DNA of 64,000 nucleotides, taken from BOKV01 sp049289295 (GTDB taxonomy: Bacteria > Pseudomonadota > Alphaproteobacteria > Rhizobiales > Rhizobiaceae). Both the position numbers and the translations under genes were made by a program. Location: NCBI GenBank assembly GCA_049289295.1, contig JBATLL010000041.1, positions 1-64,000 on the forward strand, in the 5' to 3' direction. Under the pieces are notes generated by a model, which worked only from the letters and a program-made list of their open reading frames with translations, searched no databases and was not told the DNA's origin. Shown here piece by piece: positions 53,139 through 61,731 of the stretch (the stretch's first letter is position 1; the number at the start of each line of letters is the position of its first letter).

Positions 53139-53786
53139 TCAGGCGTCCCGTCCGGAAAGTTCTTCCTCAAGTTCCTCTATGGCTTTTTGAGCCGGCCTAT
53201 TGGCTGGATAGATGTCCAGCACCTTGTACCAAGCATCGCGTGCCTTTTTCTCGGAGCCGGTCCTGCGAAGGATGATGCCCAGACCCGAAAGTGCTCCGAA
53301 ATGGCGTGGCTCCAGTTGCAGCGCGCGTTCGATGTCGGCAATCGAGCGGCTGAAATCGGCCATGGTGAAATAGAGTGTCGCGCGTCTGTTCCAGCCCTCG
53401 GCATAGTCGGGTGCCAGAACGATGACCTGGTTGAGCAAATCCTCGGCCAGTGCATTGTTCTTGTCGCGCATGGCTGCTGCCGACCAGTTCATCAGCAGGT
53501 TGATGGTGTCGGAACCCGAATCGTTCCACTTCGTCCAGATCTGGCGCGCGATGCGCTGCGCCTTGGCAGGCTCGCTCTGGTGTTTGAGATCGTCGAAAAG
53601 CGATTCGAGTGTCGCGGCGGTGCGCTCGTCACCCGTATCCTCGTCGGGAATCATTTCAGCTGGAGGATCTTCCGGGTTTGATTCCTGTGCGGAAGCCGGA
53701 CTTGCACCCGGAAGGGCTGAGGAAAAACCGCCCGAAACAGGCGGCACCAGAAAAACAGCCAGGAATGCAAACAGGAAAATCCGCAT
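53139..53786 (-). CDS. TPR-repeat protein
   Basis: This 215-residue protein has a signal peptide (about 1-34, ending ASAQ) and three or so tetratricopeptide repeats (about 95-200), seen in NALAEDLLNQVIVLAPDYAE and ADIERALQLEPRHFGALSGL. It should be periplasmic. It lies between rpmJ and the alpha/beta hydrolase on the minus strand. TPR proteins usually serve as binding scaffolds, and no partner is indicated here. Confidence 0.85.
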   Translation of the reverse strand: MRIFLFAFLAVFLVPPVSGGFSSALPGASPASAQESNPEDPPAEMIPDEDTGDERTAATLESLFDDLKHQSEPAKAQRIARQIWTKWNDSGSDTINLLMNWSAAAMRDKNNALAEDLLNQVIVLAPDYAEGWNRRATLYFTMADFSRSIADIERALQLEPRHFGALSGLGIILRRTGSEKKARDAWYKVLDIYPANRPAQKAIEELEEELSGRDA

Positions 53787-53851
53787 GCGGTGAATGTAAT
53801 CACCCCATGCGGTTCGTCAAATGCAAAAAGCCGTGAACGAGCGAATGCCGC

Positions 53852-53977
53852 TCAGCCCTGGCGAGCCTTGAAACGCGGATTTGACTTGTTGATGATGTAA
53901 ACGCGGCCCTTGCGGCGAACCAGGCGGTTCTCGCGATGACGGTCCTTGAGGGCCTTGAGCGAATTCTTGATCTTCAT
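53852..53977 (-). CDS. rpmJ: Ribosomal protein bL36, zinc-free form
   Basis: This 41-residue basic protein of the large ribosomal subunit begins MKIKNSLKALKDRHRENR and ends KSNPRFKARQG. It contains none of the four zinc ligands (Cys/His) of the standard L36, so it is the zinc-independent form usual in alphaproteobacteria. ATG 53977 lies about 10 bases downstream of GGTTGG, a weak ribosome binding site that overlaps a possible hairpin. It is separate from the other ribosomal protein genes. Confidence 0.95.
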   Translation of the reverse strand: MKIKNSLKALKDRHRENRLVRRKGRVYIINKSNPRFKARQG

Positions 53978-53985
53978 GGTACCAA

Positions 53986-54057
53986 CCGATGGCTAGGGCC
54001 AATCGGCCCACACAAAACAAGGCGCGCCTGTAAAGACAGCAAAAGTCTGGGCGCGCC
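53986..54057 (-). promoter_or_regulatory. Structured leader upstream of rpmJ (two hairpins)
   Basis: Two hairpins lie within 80 bases upstream of the rpmJ start. The nearer (53986-54006) pairs CCGATGGC with GCC-A-ATCGG, one bulged A, and abuts the ribosome binding site. The farther (54021-54057) pairs two GGCGCGCC copies around an AGAC/GTCT inner stem. Such leaders often control ribosomal protein translation, but I know of no described L36 leader of this form. Confidence 0.4.
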
Positions 54058-54127
54058 GGAAGTTGGAGGCTTGTATCGGAACGCAGGCCGGGATGTCAAG
54101 CATCAGCCGCCTTTCACACACCAGACT

Positions 54128-54163
54128 CCTGCTGCGACATTGCGCCTGCCCTGCTGGCGACAT
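54128..54163 (+). repeat. Two-copy direct repeat upstream of soxB
   Basis: CCTGCTGCGACAT (54128-54140) recurs as CCTGCTGGCGACAT (54150-54163), one base longer. The 22-bp spacing is about two helical turns, as for a dimeric regulator. It lies about 110-145 bp upstream of soxB. No regulator is encoded next to it. Confidence 0.3.
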
Positions 54164-54270
54164 CCCGACGTAACCGCGCCACGGCTGGTCGTTCTGCGAC
54201 AACTGGCGAACACAGCAACGGATATGGTATCGCTCCAATCGAACCCCCGAAAACGTCAAGGCTGACCGGC

Positions 54271-55524
54271 ATGAAGAGATTTTCCGCTTTCGCCATCGCC
54301 CGCGAAGCTTTCCGCGGCCACAAGGGCTGGGAAAAGCAGTGGGACAGTCCTGAACCGCGGGCGCGTTACGATGTCATCATCGTCGGTGCCGGCGGGCATG
54401 GGCTTGCCACCGCATTCTATCTGGCCAGGGAGCATGGCATCACGAATATCGCGGTGCTGGAAAAAGGCTGGCTTGGCGGCGGGAACACCGGGCGCAACAC
54501 GACGATCATCCGTTCCAACTATCTCTATGACGAGAGCGCCGGGATCTACAATCATGCAGTAAAGCTGTGGGAAGGCCTTTCGCAGGAACTGAACTACAAT
54601 GTGATGTTCTCGCAGCGTGGCGTGATGATGCTGGCGCACAATGTGCATGACGTCCAGGTGCTCAAGCGCCACGTCCATGCCAACCGACTGAATGGCGTGG
54701 ACAATGCCTGGCTCACGCCAGATGAGGCGAAAGCCTTCTGTCCGCCGCTCAACATCTCCAAATCGGCCCGCTATCCGGTCATGGGTGCCGCCCTCCAGCG
54801 CAAGGGCGGGGTCGCGCGCCATGATGCCGTTGCATGGGGCTACGCACGTGGCGCAGCGGCGATGGGTGTTCACATCATCCAGAACTGCGAAGTGACAGGT
54901 ATCAATCGCGGGCCTGACGGGTCGGTCACCGGGGTCAACACGACGCGCGGGACCATCAATGCCGGCAAGGTGGGCGTGGTTGCGGCTGGGCATACTTCGG
55001 TCTTGATGCAGATGGCGGGACTGCAGATGCCGCTCGAATCCTTCCCTCTGCAGGCACTGGTGTCGGAGCCGATCAAGCCAATCGTCCCGTGTGTCGTGAT
55101 GTCGAACACGGTCCATGCCTATATTTCGCAGTCCGACAAGGGTGAACTTGTTATCGGAGCAGGCACCGACCAGTACACGTCCTATTCACAGACGGGTGGT
55201 CTTCACATCCTCAATCATACGCTGGATGCGATCTGCGAAATGTTCCCGGTGTTCACGCGCATGAAGATGCTGCGTTCATGGGGTGGCATTGTTGACGTGA
55301 CGCCCGACCGTTCGCCAATCCTGGCAAAGACCCCGGTCAAGGGGCTCTATGTGAATTGCGGCTGGGGTACGGGTGGCTTCAAGGCCACGCCTGGTTCCGG
55401 CCATGTCTTTGCTCACACGATTGCCCGTGATGAGCCGCATGCGATCAATGCAGGCTTCACGCTTGAACGTTTCCGCAACGGCCGGCTGATTGACGAGGCA
55501 GCCGCTGCTGCCGTGGCGCATTAG
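54271..55524 (+). CDS. soxB: Sarcosine oxidase beta subunit
   Basis: This 417-residue flavoprotein is the subunit of heterotetrameric sarcosine oxidase that carries the oxidising site. The FAD dinucleotide motif YDVIIVGAGGHGLATAFYLA is at 33-52. His184 in VARHDAVAWGYARGAA is the position expected for the covalent FMN. WGGIVDVTPDRSPI and NCGWGTGGFKATPGSG near the C-terminus are characteristic of SoxB. It is the first gene of soxBDAG and has no close ribosome binding site of consensus type. The enzyme oxidises sarcosine to glycine, passing the methyl group to tetrahydrofolate and electrons to oxygen. Confidence 0.94.
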   Translation: MKRFSAFAIAREAFRGHKGWEKQWDSPEPRARYDVIIVGAGGHGLATAFYLAREHGITNIAVLEKGWLGGGNTGRNTTIIRSNYLYDESAGIYNHAVKLWEGLSQELNYNVMFSQRGVMMLAHNVHDVQVLKRHVHANRLNGVDNAWLTPDEAKAFCPPLNISKSARYPVMGAALQRKGGVARHDAVAWGYARGAAAMGVHIIQNCEVTGINRGPDGSVTGVNTTRGTINAGKVGVVAAGHTSVLMQMAGLQMPLESFPLQALVSEPIKPIVPCVVMSNTVHAYISQSDKGELVIGAGTDQYTSYSQTGGLHILNHTLDAICEMFPVFTRMKMLRSWGGIVDVTPDRSPILAKTPVKGLYVNCGWGTGGFKATPGSGHVFAHTIARDEPHAINAGFTLERFRNGRLIDEAAAAAVAH

Positions 55525-55533
55525 TGCAAGCTG

Positions 55534-55689
55534 ATGGTTGAGCAAGAACTGATGAACTGTGGCGTCGACAAGAAAGCGGCGACGCATGCGGGGCAAGTGG
55601 CCTGGGGCTGGACTGGCTCCGGGCCGGATTTCGCATTTGATGCTTTCATTGGCTTTGCCAGGACGTTTTCCGATTTGGAGTTGAACTGA
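55534..55689 (+). CDS. Unassigned 51-residue reading frame between soxB and soxD
   Basis: An ATG frame starts 9 bp after the soxB stop and ends 2 bp before the soxD ATG, filling the gap almost completely. It encodes 51 residues beginning MVEQELMNCGVDKKA and has third-position G/C of roughly two thirds, similar to the neighbours. The C-terminal half is Phe-rich (FAFDAFIGFARTF). I recognise no family, and no strong ribosome binding site precedes the ATG. It could be a small subunit, a leader used for coupling of soxD, or chance. Confidence 0.35.
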   Translation: MVEQELMNCGVDKKAATHAGQVAWGWTGSGPDFAFDAFIGFARTFSDLELN

Positions 55690-55691
55690 CC

Positions 55692-56063
55692 ATGCTGCTG
55701 ATCCGTTGCCCCTATTGCGAGGAAGAGCGTCCGGAACTGGAGTTTCGAGGCGCTGGTGAGGCCCATATCGCACGGCCCCAGAACATTGCCGCGATTTCCG
55801 ACGAGGAGTTCGAGCAATTCTTCTTCATTCGCGAAAACCACAAGGGTCTCGTATTCGAGCGCTGGCGGCATATCCATGGCTGCGGCAGGTTCTTCAATGC
55901 CGCGCGCCATTCGGTCTCCGACAAGTTCATCATGACCTACAAGGCAGGTGAGAAGAAGCCGAAGATCGGCGCCAGGCAGATCGAAGCCGTTACCCCGAAG
56001 GGCAAGGGCACGCCAGCCAACGAACCGATCCATGCCGATGCTGCGAAGGGAGACGCGAAATGA
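55692..56063 (+). CDS. soxD: Sarcosine oxidase delta subunit
   Basis: This 123-residue small subunit binds zinc through Cys6 and Cys9 in RCPYCEEE and His60 and Cys64 in RWRHIHGCGRFF, matching the known SoxD ligands in spacing. The length is slightly above the 90-100 typical, due to a C-terminal Lys/Ala-rich tail. GGAG precedes the ATG, and ATGA overlap couples it to soxA. Confidence 0.94.
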   Translation: MLLIRCPYCEEERPELEFRGAGEAHIARPQNIAAISDEEFEQFFFIRENHKGLVFERWRHIHGCGRFFNAARHSVSDKFIMTYKAGEKKPKIGARQIEAVTPKGKGTPANEPIHADAAKGDAK

Positions 56064-59038
56064 ACGTACCCATCGCACAGGCGGGCCAGAACCGTGTCCC
56101 GGGCAAGGGAAAACTGTCACCGGCCAGAACGGTCAGTTTCACGTTTGACGGCCAGCCGCTGACGGCGCTGGAAGGTGACACGCTGGCTTCTGCCCTTCTT
56201 GCCAACGGCATCCATCTAACCGGGCGATCCTTCAAGTATCACCGCCCGCGCGGCATTCTGGGGGCCGGTGCGGAAGAGCCGAACGCGCTGATGGACATTG
56301 CGCGCGACGGCAGCAGGCGGCAGCCGAACGTGCGTGCGACGCAGCAGGAAGTGTTCGATGGAATGCTCTCGCACAGCCAGAACCGCTTTCCGTCCCTGTC
56401 GGTGGATATCGGGGCAGTCAACGATCTGCTCGGCAGGTTCTTCACAGCCGGTTTTTACTACAAGACCTTCATGTGGCCAGCCTTTGCCTGGAAGCATGTT
56501 TACGAACCGGTGATCCGCAGCGCGGCAGGTCTGGGCAAGGCACCTGTGGAGGCTGATCCGGATCGTTACGCGAACCGGTTTGCCCATTGTGACGTGTTGA
56601 TCGTTGGCGGTGGGGCTGCGGGTATTGCTGCAGCTGTTGCGGCATCACGCAAGAAGGGCCAGACCGTCATTCTATGTGACGAGAATGCGGATTTCGGCGG
56701 ACATCTGCGCGCGGACGCGCGTTCGACGATCGAGGGCAAGCCTGCCCGGGAATGGCTTGAGAAGGCTGTTGCGGAATTGAGCGCCAATCCTGCCGTGACA
56801 ATGCTGAGCCGGACAACTGGCTTTGGCTATTACGCGCAAAACATCGTTGCACTCGCCGAGCGGGTCACCGATCATCTTGCCAGTCCCGATCCTGAAGCGC
56901 CACGCGAGCGCCTGTGGCAGGTGCGCGCGAAGAAGGTTGTCCTTGCGACCGGTGCCATCGAGCGTCACCTGGTGTTTGCCAACAATGACCGGCCGGGTAT
57001 CATGCTGGCATCTGCCGCGCGGCTCTATCTCAATCATTATGGTGTGGCGGTGGGGCGCAAGGTTGGCGTCTATACGGCCTGCGATTCGGCCTGGGAAGCG
57101 GCGTTCGATCTCAAGGAAGCCGGACTCGACATTCCAGTCATCGTCGATTGTCGTACGGAAGTTCCATCGCACCTCCTTGCACGGGCCAATGATCTGGGGA
57201 TCAAGGTGCGAAGCGGGCATGCGGTCACAAGGACAAGCGGCCGACTGCGCGTGAAGACCATGACAGTGGAGCCGGTCTCGGGAACGGGCGAGGAAAAATT
57301 CGACATCGACTGCCTGATCATGTCGGGCGGATGGACGCCGTCGGTGCATCTGTTTTCACAGTCGCGCGGCAAACTGCGCTTCGAGGCGGATACCGGACGT
57401 TTCCTGCCCGACATCAACGCAGAAGACTGTGCAAGCATCGGCGGGTGCAACGGCGCAACATCGCTGGCCAGCGCGCTGGAAGAAGCAGCGTCTGCCTGCG
57501 GCGGCAAGGCTGTCAAAAGCGAGGAAAGCGGTTCGATGGGCGGCCATCTGATCGGTTCCGCGAAAGGTGCCGGACCAGATGACCAGGTGAAGGCATTCGT
57601 GGATTTCCAGAATGATGTCTGCGCCAAGGACGTGCGACTGGCAGTGCGCGAAGGCATGCATTCCATCGAGCATGTCAAGCGCTTCACTACCACCGGCATG
57701 GCAACAGACCAGGGCAAGATGTCGAACATGCACGGACTTGCCATTGCCGCAGAAGCGCTTGGCAAGGAGATACCGGCGGTTGGCCTGACGACATTCCGTG
57801 CACCCTATACGCCGGTGACTTTCGGCACGATCGTCAACCATGCGAAAGGCGATCTGTTCGATGTAACGAGGCGAACGCCCATCCATTCCTGGGCCGAGGA
57901 AAATGGTGCAGTGTTCGAGGATGTGGGCAACTGGAAGCGTGCCTGGTACTTCCCCGGATCTGGCGAAGACATGCATGCTGCGGTCAACCGCGAATGCAAA
58001 TCGGTGCGCGAAAGCGCCGGCATTTTCGACGCCTCGACGCTGGGCAAGATCGAAGTCATCGGACCGGACGCCATCAAGTTCATGAACCTGATGTACACCA
58101 ACGCCTGGGACAAGCTCGAGAACGGGCGTTGCCGGTACGGGATCATGTGCCGCGAAGACGGCTTCGTCTATGATGACGGTGTTGTGGGACGGCTGGGAGA
58201 TGATCATTTCCACGTGACGACAACAACAGGTGGAGCACCGCGCGTTCTCAACATGATGGAGGATTATCTCCAGACCGAGTTCCCGCAATGGAATGTCTCC
58301 CTCACTTCCGTTTCCGAGCAGTGGGCGGTCATTGCAGTGCAGGGTCCGAAGGCACGCGAGATCATTGCACCGTTTGTAGAAGGTATCGACATATCGCCTG
58401 AAGCCATGCCGCACATGTCAATCCGCGAGGGCAGGTTCTGCGGCGTTCCCACCCGGTTGATGCGGGTTTCGTTCACCGGTGAACTGGGCTTCGAAATCAA
58501 CGTGCCGGCTGACTATGGCCGTTCAGTCTGGGAAGCGATCTGGGAGCGTGGAGCACCCCTTGGCATGGTGCCCTACGGCACGGAATCAATGCATGTGATG
58601 CGAGCCGAAAAGGGCTTCATCATCGTGGGCCAGGATACAGATGGCACGGTTACGCCGGAAGATGTCGGTGTCGGCTGGGCAATTGGTCGGAAGAAGGCAG
58701 ACTTTGTCGGCATTCGCGGTCTGATACGGCCAGACCTCGTTGCACCGGGTCGCAGACAGCTTGTCGGGCTGCGGACCAAGGACCCGCTCAAGGTGCTCGA
58801 AGAGGGGGCTCAGATCGTCGCCGACCCCAATCAGCCGGTGCCGATGAGGATGATCGGCTTCGTGACTTCGTCCTACTGGTCGCAAGTGCTTGGCCATTCG
58901 ATAGCCCTGGCACTGGTCGAAGACGGCCGCGCGCTGACAGGAAGCACGCTTCATGTGCCAATGCCAAACGAGACCATAGCCGTCGAGGTTACGGGTACCA
59001 TCTTCTATGACGCGGACGGAGGACGGGTGAATGGTTGA
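56060..59038 (+). CDS. soxA: Sarcosine oxidase alpha subunit
   Basis: This 992-residue multidomain subunit has an N-terminal 2Fe-2S-like region (about 25-105). A NAD/FAD domain has VLIVGGGAAGIAAAVAAS at about 179-196. The C-terminal aminomethyltransferase (GcvT-like) domain, about 600-985, binds tetrahydrofolate. It forms the main body of the heterotetrameric enzyme. It is coupled to soxD by a 4-bp overlap and its end overlaps soxG by 8 bp. The length of about 990 is the family norm. Confidence 0.94.
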   Translation: MNVPIAQAGQNRVPGKGKLSPARTVSFTFDGQPLTALEGDTLASALLANGIHLTGRSFKYHRPRGILGAGAEEPNALMDIARDGSRRQPNVRATQQEVFDGMLSHSQNRFPSLSVDIGAVNDLLGRFFTAGFYYKTFMWPAFAWKHVYEPVIRSAAGLGKAPVEADPDRYANRFAHCDVLIVGGGAAGIAAAVAASRKKGQTVILCDENADFGGHLRADARSTIEGKPAREWLEKAVAELSANPAVTMLSRTTGFGYYAQNIVALAERVTDHLASPDPEAPRERLWQVRAKKVVLATGAIERHLVFANNDRPGIMLASAARLYLNHYGVAVGRKVGVYTACDSAWEAAFDLKEAGLDIPVIVDCRTEVPSHLLARANDLGIKVRSGHAVTRTSGRLRVKTMTVEPVSGTGEEKFDIDCLIMSGGWTPSVHLFSQSRGKLRFEADTGRFLPDINAEDCASIGGCNGATSLASALEEAASACGGKAVKSEESGSMGGHLIGSAKGAGPDDQVKAFVDFQNDVCAKDVRLAVREGMHSIEHVKRFTTTGMATDQGKMSNMHGLAIAAEALGKEIPAVGLTTFRAPYTPVTFGTIVNHAKGDLFDVTRRTPIHSWAEENGAVFEDVGNWKRAWYFPGSGEDMHAAVNRECKSVRESAGIFDASTLGKIEVIGPDAIKFMNLMYTNAWDKLENGRCRYGIMCREDGFVYDDGVVGRLGDDHFHVTTTTGGAPRVLNMMEDYLQTEFPQWNVSLTSVSEQWAVIAVQGPKAREIIAPFVEGIDISPEAMPHMSIREGRFCGVPTRLMRVSFTGELGFEINVPADYGRSVWEAIWERGAPLGMVPYGTESMHVMRAEKGFIIVGQDTDGTVTPEDVGVGWAIGRKKADFVGIRGLIRPDLVAPGRRQLVGLRTKDPLKVLEEGAQIVADPNQPVPMRMIGFVTSSYWSQVLGHSIALALVEDGRALTGSTLHVPMPNETIAVEVTGTIFYDADGGRVNG

Positions 59039-59570
59039 AGCAGCAAGAATCCATCCGCTGGCCGGAAAGCTGCATGCCGGTAATGGCGTGTCGATCGAAC
59101 CGGCCGGGGAAAAGACAAGGGTCAGCCTGCGTGCGCGCGAAAAGTCTGTGGCTGCTGCCAGCAAGGCCATTGGCGTGAAACTGCCGGTCAGGCCCAAGAC
59201 CTCTGCCGTGGCAAAGGGCGTTGTTGCCATGTGGATCGGGCCGGACGAATGGATGTTGCTGGCAGATGGTGACGCCATGCTTGCGCGGTTGAAGGCGCTG
59301 GGCAATGCCACGTGCTCCGCCGTCGATGTGTCACATCGCAATACAGCGATAGTGGTCTCGGGCAGCAAGGCGGGTCTGGCACTTGCGTCCGGCTGTCCGC
59401 AGGATCTGTCGCTTTCCGCCTTTCCGGTCGGGGCATGTTCGCGCACCATTCTCGGCAAGTCCGAGATCATCTTGTACCGAGCGGCTGAAGACAGTTTCCA
59501 TGTGGAATGCTGGCGTTCGTTCTCGGATTATGTCTGGAAATATCTGGTGGATGCGGCAAGGTCGGCCTGA
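59031..59570 (+). CDS. soxG: Sarcosine oxidase gamma subunit
   Basis: This 179-residue GcvT-like subunit closes the soxBDAG operon. It has MWIGPDEWMLLAD near 64-76, ATCSAVDVSHRNTAIVVSG and LYRAAEDSFHVECWRSFSDYVW near the C-terminus, the SoxG pattern. GGAGG lies in the upstream overlap. No folate or formaldehyde gene follows, although purU/glyA/folD genes are often near such operons. Confidence 0.92.
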   Translation: MVEAARIHPLAGKLHAGNGVSIEPAGEKTRVSLRAREKSVAAASKAIGVKLPVRPKTSAVAKGVVAMWIGPDEWMLLADGDAMLARLKALGNATCSAVDVSHRNTAIVVSGSKAGLALASGCPQDLSLSAFPVGACSRTILGKSEIILYRAAEDSFHVECWRSFSDYVWKYLVDAARSA

Positions 59571-59672
59571 CCGGATCTGTCATCTTGCTGGCTGACCGGC
59601 ACGGGGTGCCTTGCCTGTCAGGGTGTTGCACGGTTATGCAGGTTCCCACAGGAATCGCGGAGAGGCCCTGCA

Positions 59673-60905
59673 ATGCCCGACAATGACCAGACCAGCAGCA
59701 AGGCCGAGCAGCAGAGCGGGCAGCAAGTTCGTTCCAGACTGGTCCTGAATTTCCCGGGCTTTGAGCAGACCGATTCCCTCGCACAGATCGGTCGCCTGCA
59801 TTATTGCGGCGACAATACCGGCAAGATCTGGGGCTTTACCGTGGATGGGGAAGAACCTGTCCACAAGGACGTCACGCACTACACGGAGGCGCAGTTCACG
59901 GCAAAAGGGCAGAATTGGCACACGGCGATGCGGCTGGTCCAGTTCCGCTGGAACGATATCGTCCATGCCTATGAGCGGGGGAGCTTTCCGCAGGCCTTCG
60001 TGAAGAATTTCGTCAAGTACATGGCCTTCATTGGCGATGGAACCGTCAGGCGCTATCGCAAGGCGAGCTGGCGCTATTGGGGTTTTACCATCTATCCGAT
60101 TCTGCTTGCGGCTCTGGCTGCAATCCCTGTCTGGTTAGGCGTGGGATATGTGATCGGTGCGCTTGGCCTTGATGAGACGGTTGGCGTTGCGCTGCATGTC
60201 CTACTTGTGACCGCGCTGGTTATCCTGTTGTGCAAATGGCCGGGCGACAGGCTTTATGTGCCGCTGACCATCGCCGACTGGGGCTTTGCCCGGGATATGG
60301 TCAATCGCGAAAACCCCGAAATCGAAGCGCGGTTTGAGGAATTCGGCAGGAAGGTCGCGCAGGCGATTGCAGGGTCGAGCGAGGATGAAATCATCATCGT
60401 GGGCCACTCCTTCGGCAGCCTGTGGGCGGTCTCGGCCCTGGCACTGGCGCTGGAAGCGCAACCGGACCTGTTGGCAAGGCGCAAGGTTACCTTCCTGGCA
60501 CTGGGTTCAAGCATGCTGAAGATAGCGCTTGCTCCACGCGCCAAGCATATCATGGAGCGCTGGCGCAAGGTGATGGCACAGGAGAACCTGTTCTGGCACG
60601 AAGTGCAGACAAAGGATGACCTGATAGCGTTTTATCGATGTGATCCCTTCGAGCAGGCAGGCATTCGCGATCCACGCGCCAGGTATCACATAACCCGCAT
60701 CCGCTTCTCGAAGGGCATGATCAGCAAGCGCTATCGCGCAATGCGCAAATCCTTCTACACCACTCACCGCCAATACATTCTGTATTATGACATGCGGGTG
60801 CATTTCGACTACATGCTGCGCCTGTTCGGGCCATTTTCGGCGAAATCGCTGGCTTTGGACGAGGAATTGTCGAACCGGATTGATAAGAAGGGTGCGCTGC
60901 GATAG
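59673..60905 (+). CDS. Alpha/beta-hydrolase-like membrane protein
   Basis: This 410-residue protein has a nucleophile-elbow motif IIIVGHSFGSL with Ser246, a core strand LVLNFPGF near the N-terminus and two membrane segments (about 136-158 and 168-187) placed inside the fold, between strand 1 and the elbow. The C-terminal region (about 330-410) is basic and conserved-looking but unassigned. GGAGAGG before the ATG supports the start. The substrate is unknown; membrane lipids or esters would suit the topology. Confidence 0.65.
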   Translation: MPDNDQTSSKAEQQSGQQVRSRLVLNFPGFEQTDSLAQIGRLHYCGDNTGKIWGFTVDGEEPVHKDVTHYTEAQFTAKGQNWHTAMRLVQFRWNDIVHAYERGSFPQAFVKNFVKYMAFIGDGTVRRYRKASWRYWGFTIYPILLAALAAIPVWLGVGYVIGALGLDETVGVALHVLLVTALVILLCKWPGDRLYVPLTIADWGFARDMVNRENPEIEARFEEFGRKVAQAIAGSSEDEIIIVGHSFGSLWAVSALALALEAQPDLLARRKVTFLALGSSMLKIALAPRAKHIMERWRKVMAQENLFWHEVQTKDDLIAFYRCDPFEQAGIRDPRARYHITRIRFSKGMISKRYRAMRKSFYTTHRQYILYYDMRVHFDYMLRLFGPFSAKSLALDEELSNRIDKKGALR

Positions 60906-60959
60906 AGCAGGCGGCGCCTGAGGGCGCATTGTGAGCGAAACTATGACGATAGGACTGTC

Positions 60960-61547
60960 ATGGACTGGGAACTTACTGGCAAGATCATCTGGGGAATCTG
61001 TGTCATCGCCTGGGGAGTGATACGCTTCCGGCCCAACATCAAGTCACGCCAGACCAGGATCGCAATCACCAGGCGACCACTTCGTGAACGGCTTTCGATG
61101 ATCCTTTCCCAACTGGGGCTGGGCATCATTCCCGTCATCTGGGTCTTTTCCGGCAATCCCTCGCGCTTCGATCATGCGATTTCCGCGCCAGTGGTGCTCG
61201 CCGGTGCCGCGATCTTTGTTGCTTCCCTGATCCTGTTTCGCAAGACACACAAGGCATTGGGCAGAATGTGGTCCCACAGCCTTGATCTGCGGGAGGGCCA
61301 CAGGCTGGTGACATCCGGCATCTACAAGCAGGTCCGCCATCCAATGTATTCCGCCTTCTGGCTGTGGGCTGCTGCGCAACCCTTCCTTCTTGCAAACTGG
61401 ATTGCCGGGCTTGCGGGCCTTGTAGGGTTTGGAGCGCTCTTTTTCATGCGGGTGGGCCAGGAAGAGAAGATGATGGAAGACGAGTTCGGCCAGGAATATC
61501 GCGATTTCTGTGCCCGCACGAAGCGCATCATTCCCGGCATCTACTGA
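60960..61547 (+). CDS. Isoprenylcysteine carboxyl methyltransferase-like membrane methyltransferase
   Basis: This 195-residue membrane protein has about four hydrophobic segments. Its ICMT/phospholipid-methyltransferase (PEMT) pattern GIYKQVRHPMYSAFWLWAAA is near 120-139, followed by EEKMMEDEFGQEYRDFCART, whose RHP and E-E-F-x-x-Y motifs bind S-adenosylmethionine. The true acceptor in bacteria is unknown. AGGA lies six bases before the ATG. It follows the hydrolase-like gene by 54 bp. Confidence 0.82.
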   Translation: MDWELTGKIIWGICVIAWGVIRFRPNIKSRQTRIAITRRPLRERLSMILSQLGLGIIPVIWVFSGNPSRFDHAISAPVVLAGAAIFVASLILFRKTHKALGRMWSHSLDLREGHRLVTSGIYKQVRHPMYSAFWLWAAAQPFLLANWIAGLAGLVGFGALFFMRVGQEEKMMEDEFGQEYRDFCARTKRIIPGIY

Positions 61548-61731
61548 GAGGCGGGCGCGGGCGTGATGGGCAGCCCATTGCTGCATTCTTGCAACATGGC
61601 CGAAGAAAAATCCTTCAACGCAGCCGCTGCCTTCGCATAATGGGAAAAGAGCGGAAAATTAATCTGGCATTTACCATGAACACCATTGTATTCAGACGTT
61701 GAATCACAGTTGAACCAGGGTTAGCCGTTCC

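Noticed and set aside
54256..55116. 286-residue minus-strand frame opposite soxB
   Set aside because: soxB has FAD and covalent-flavin motifs; the opposite frame is a shadow.
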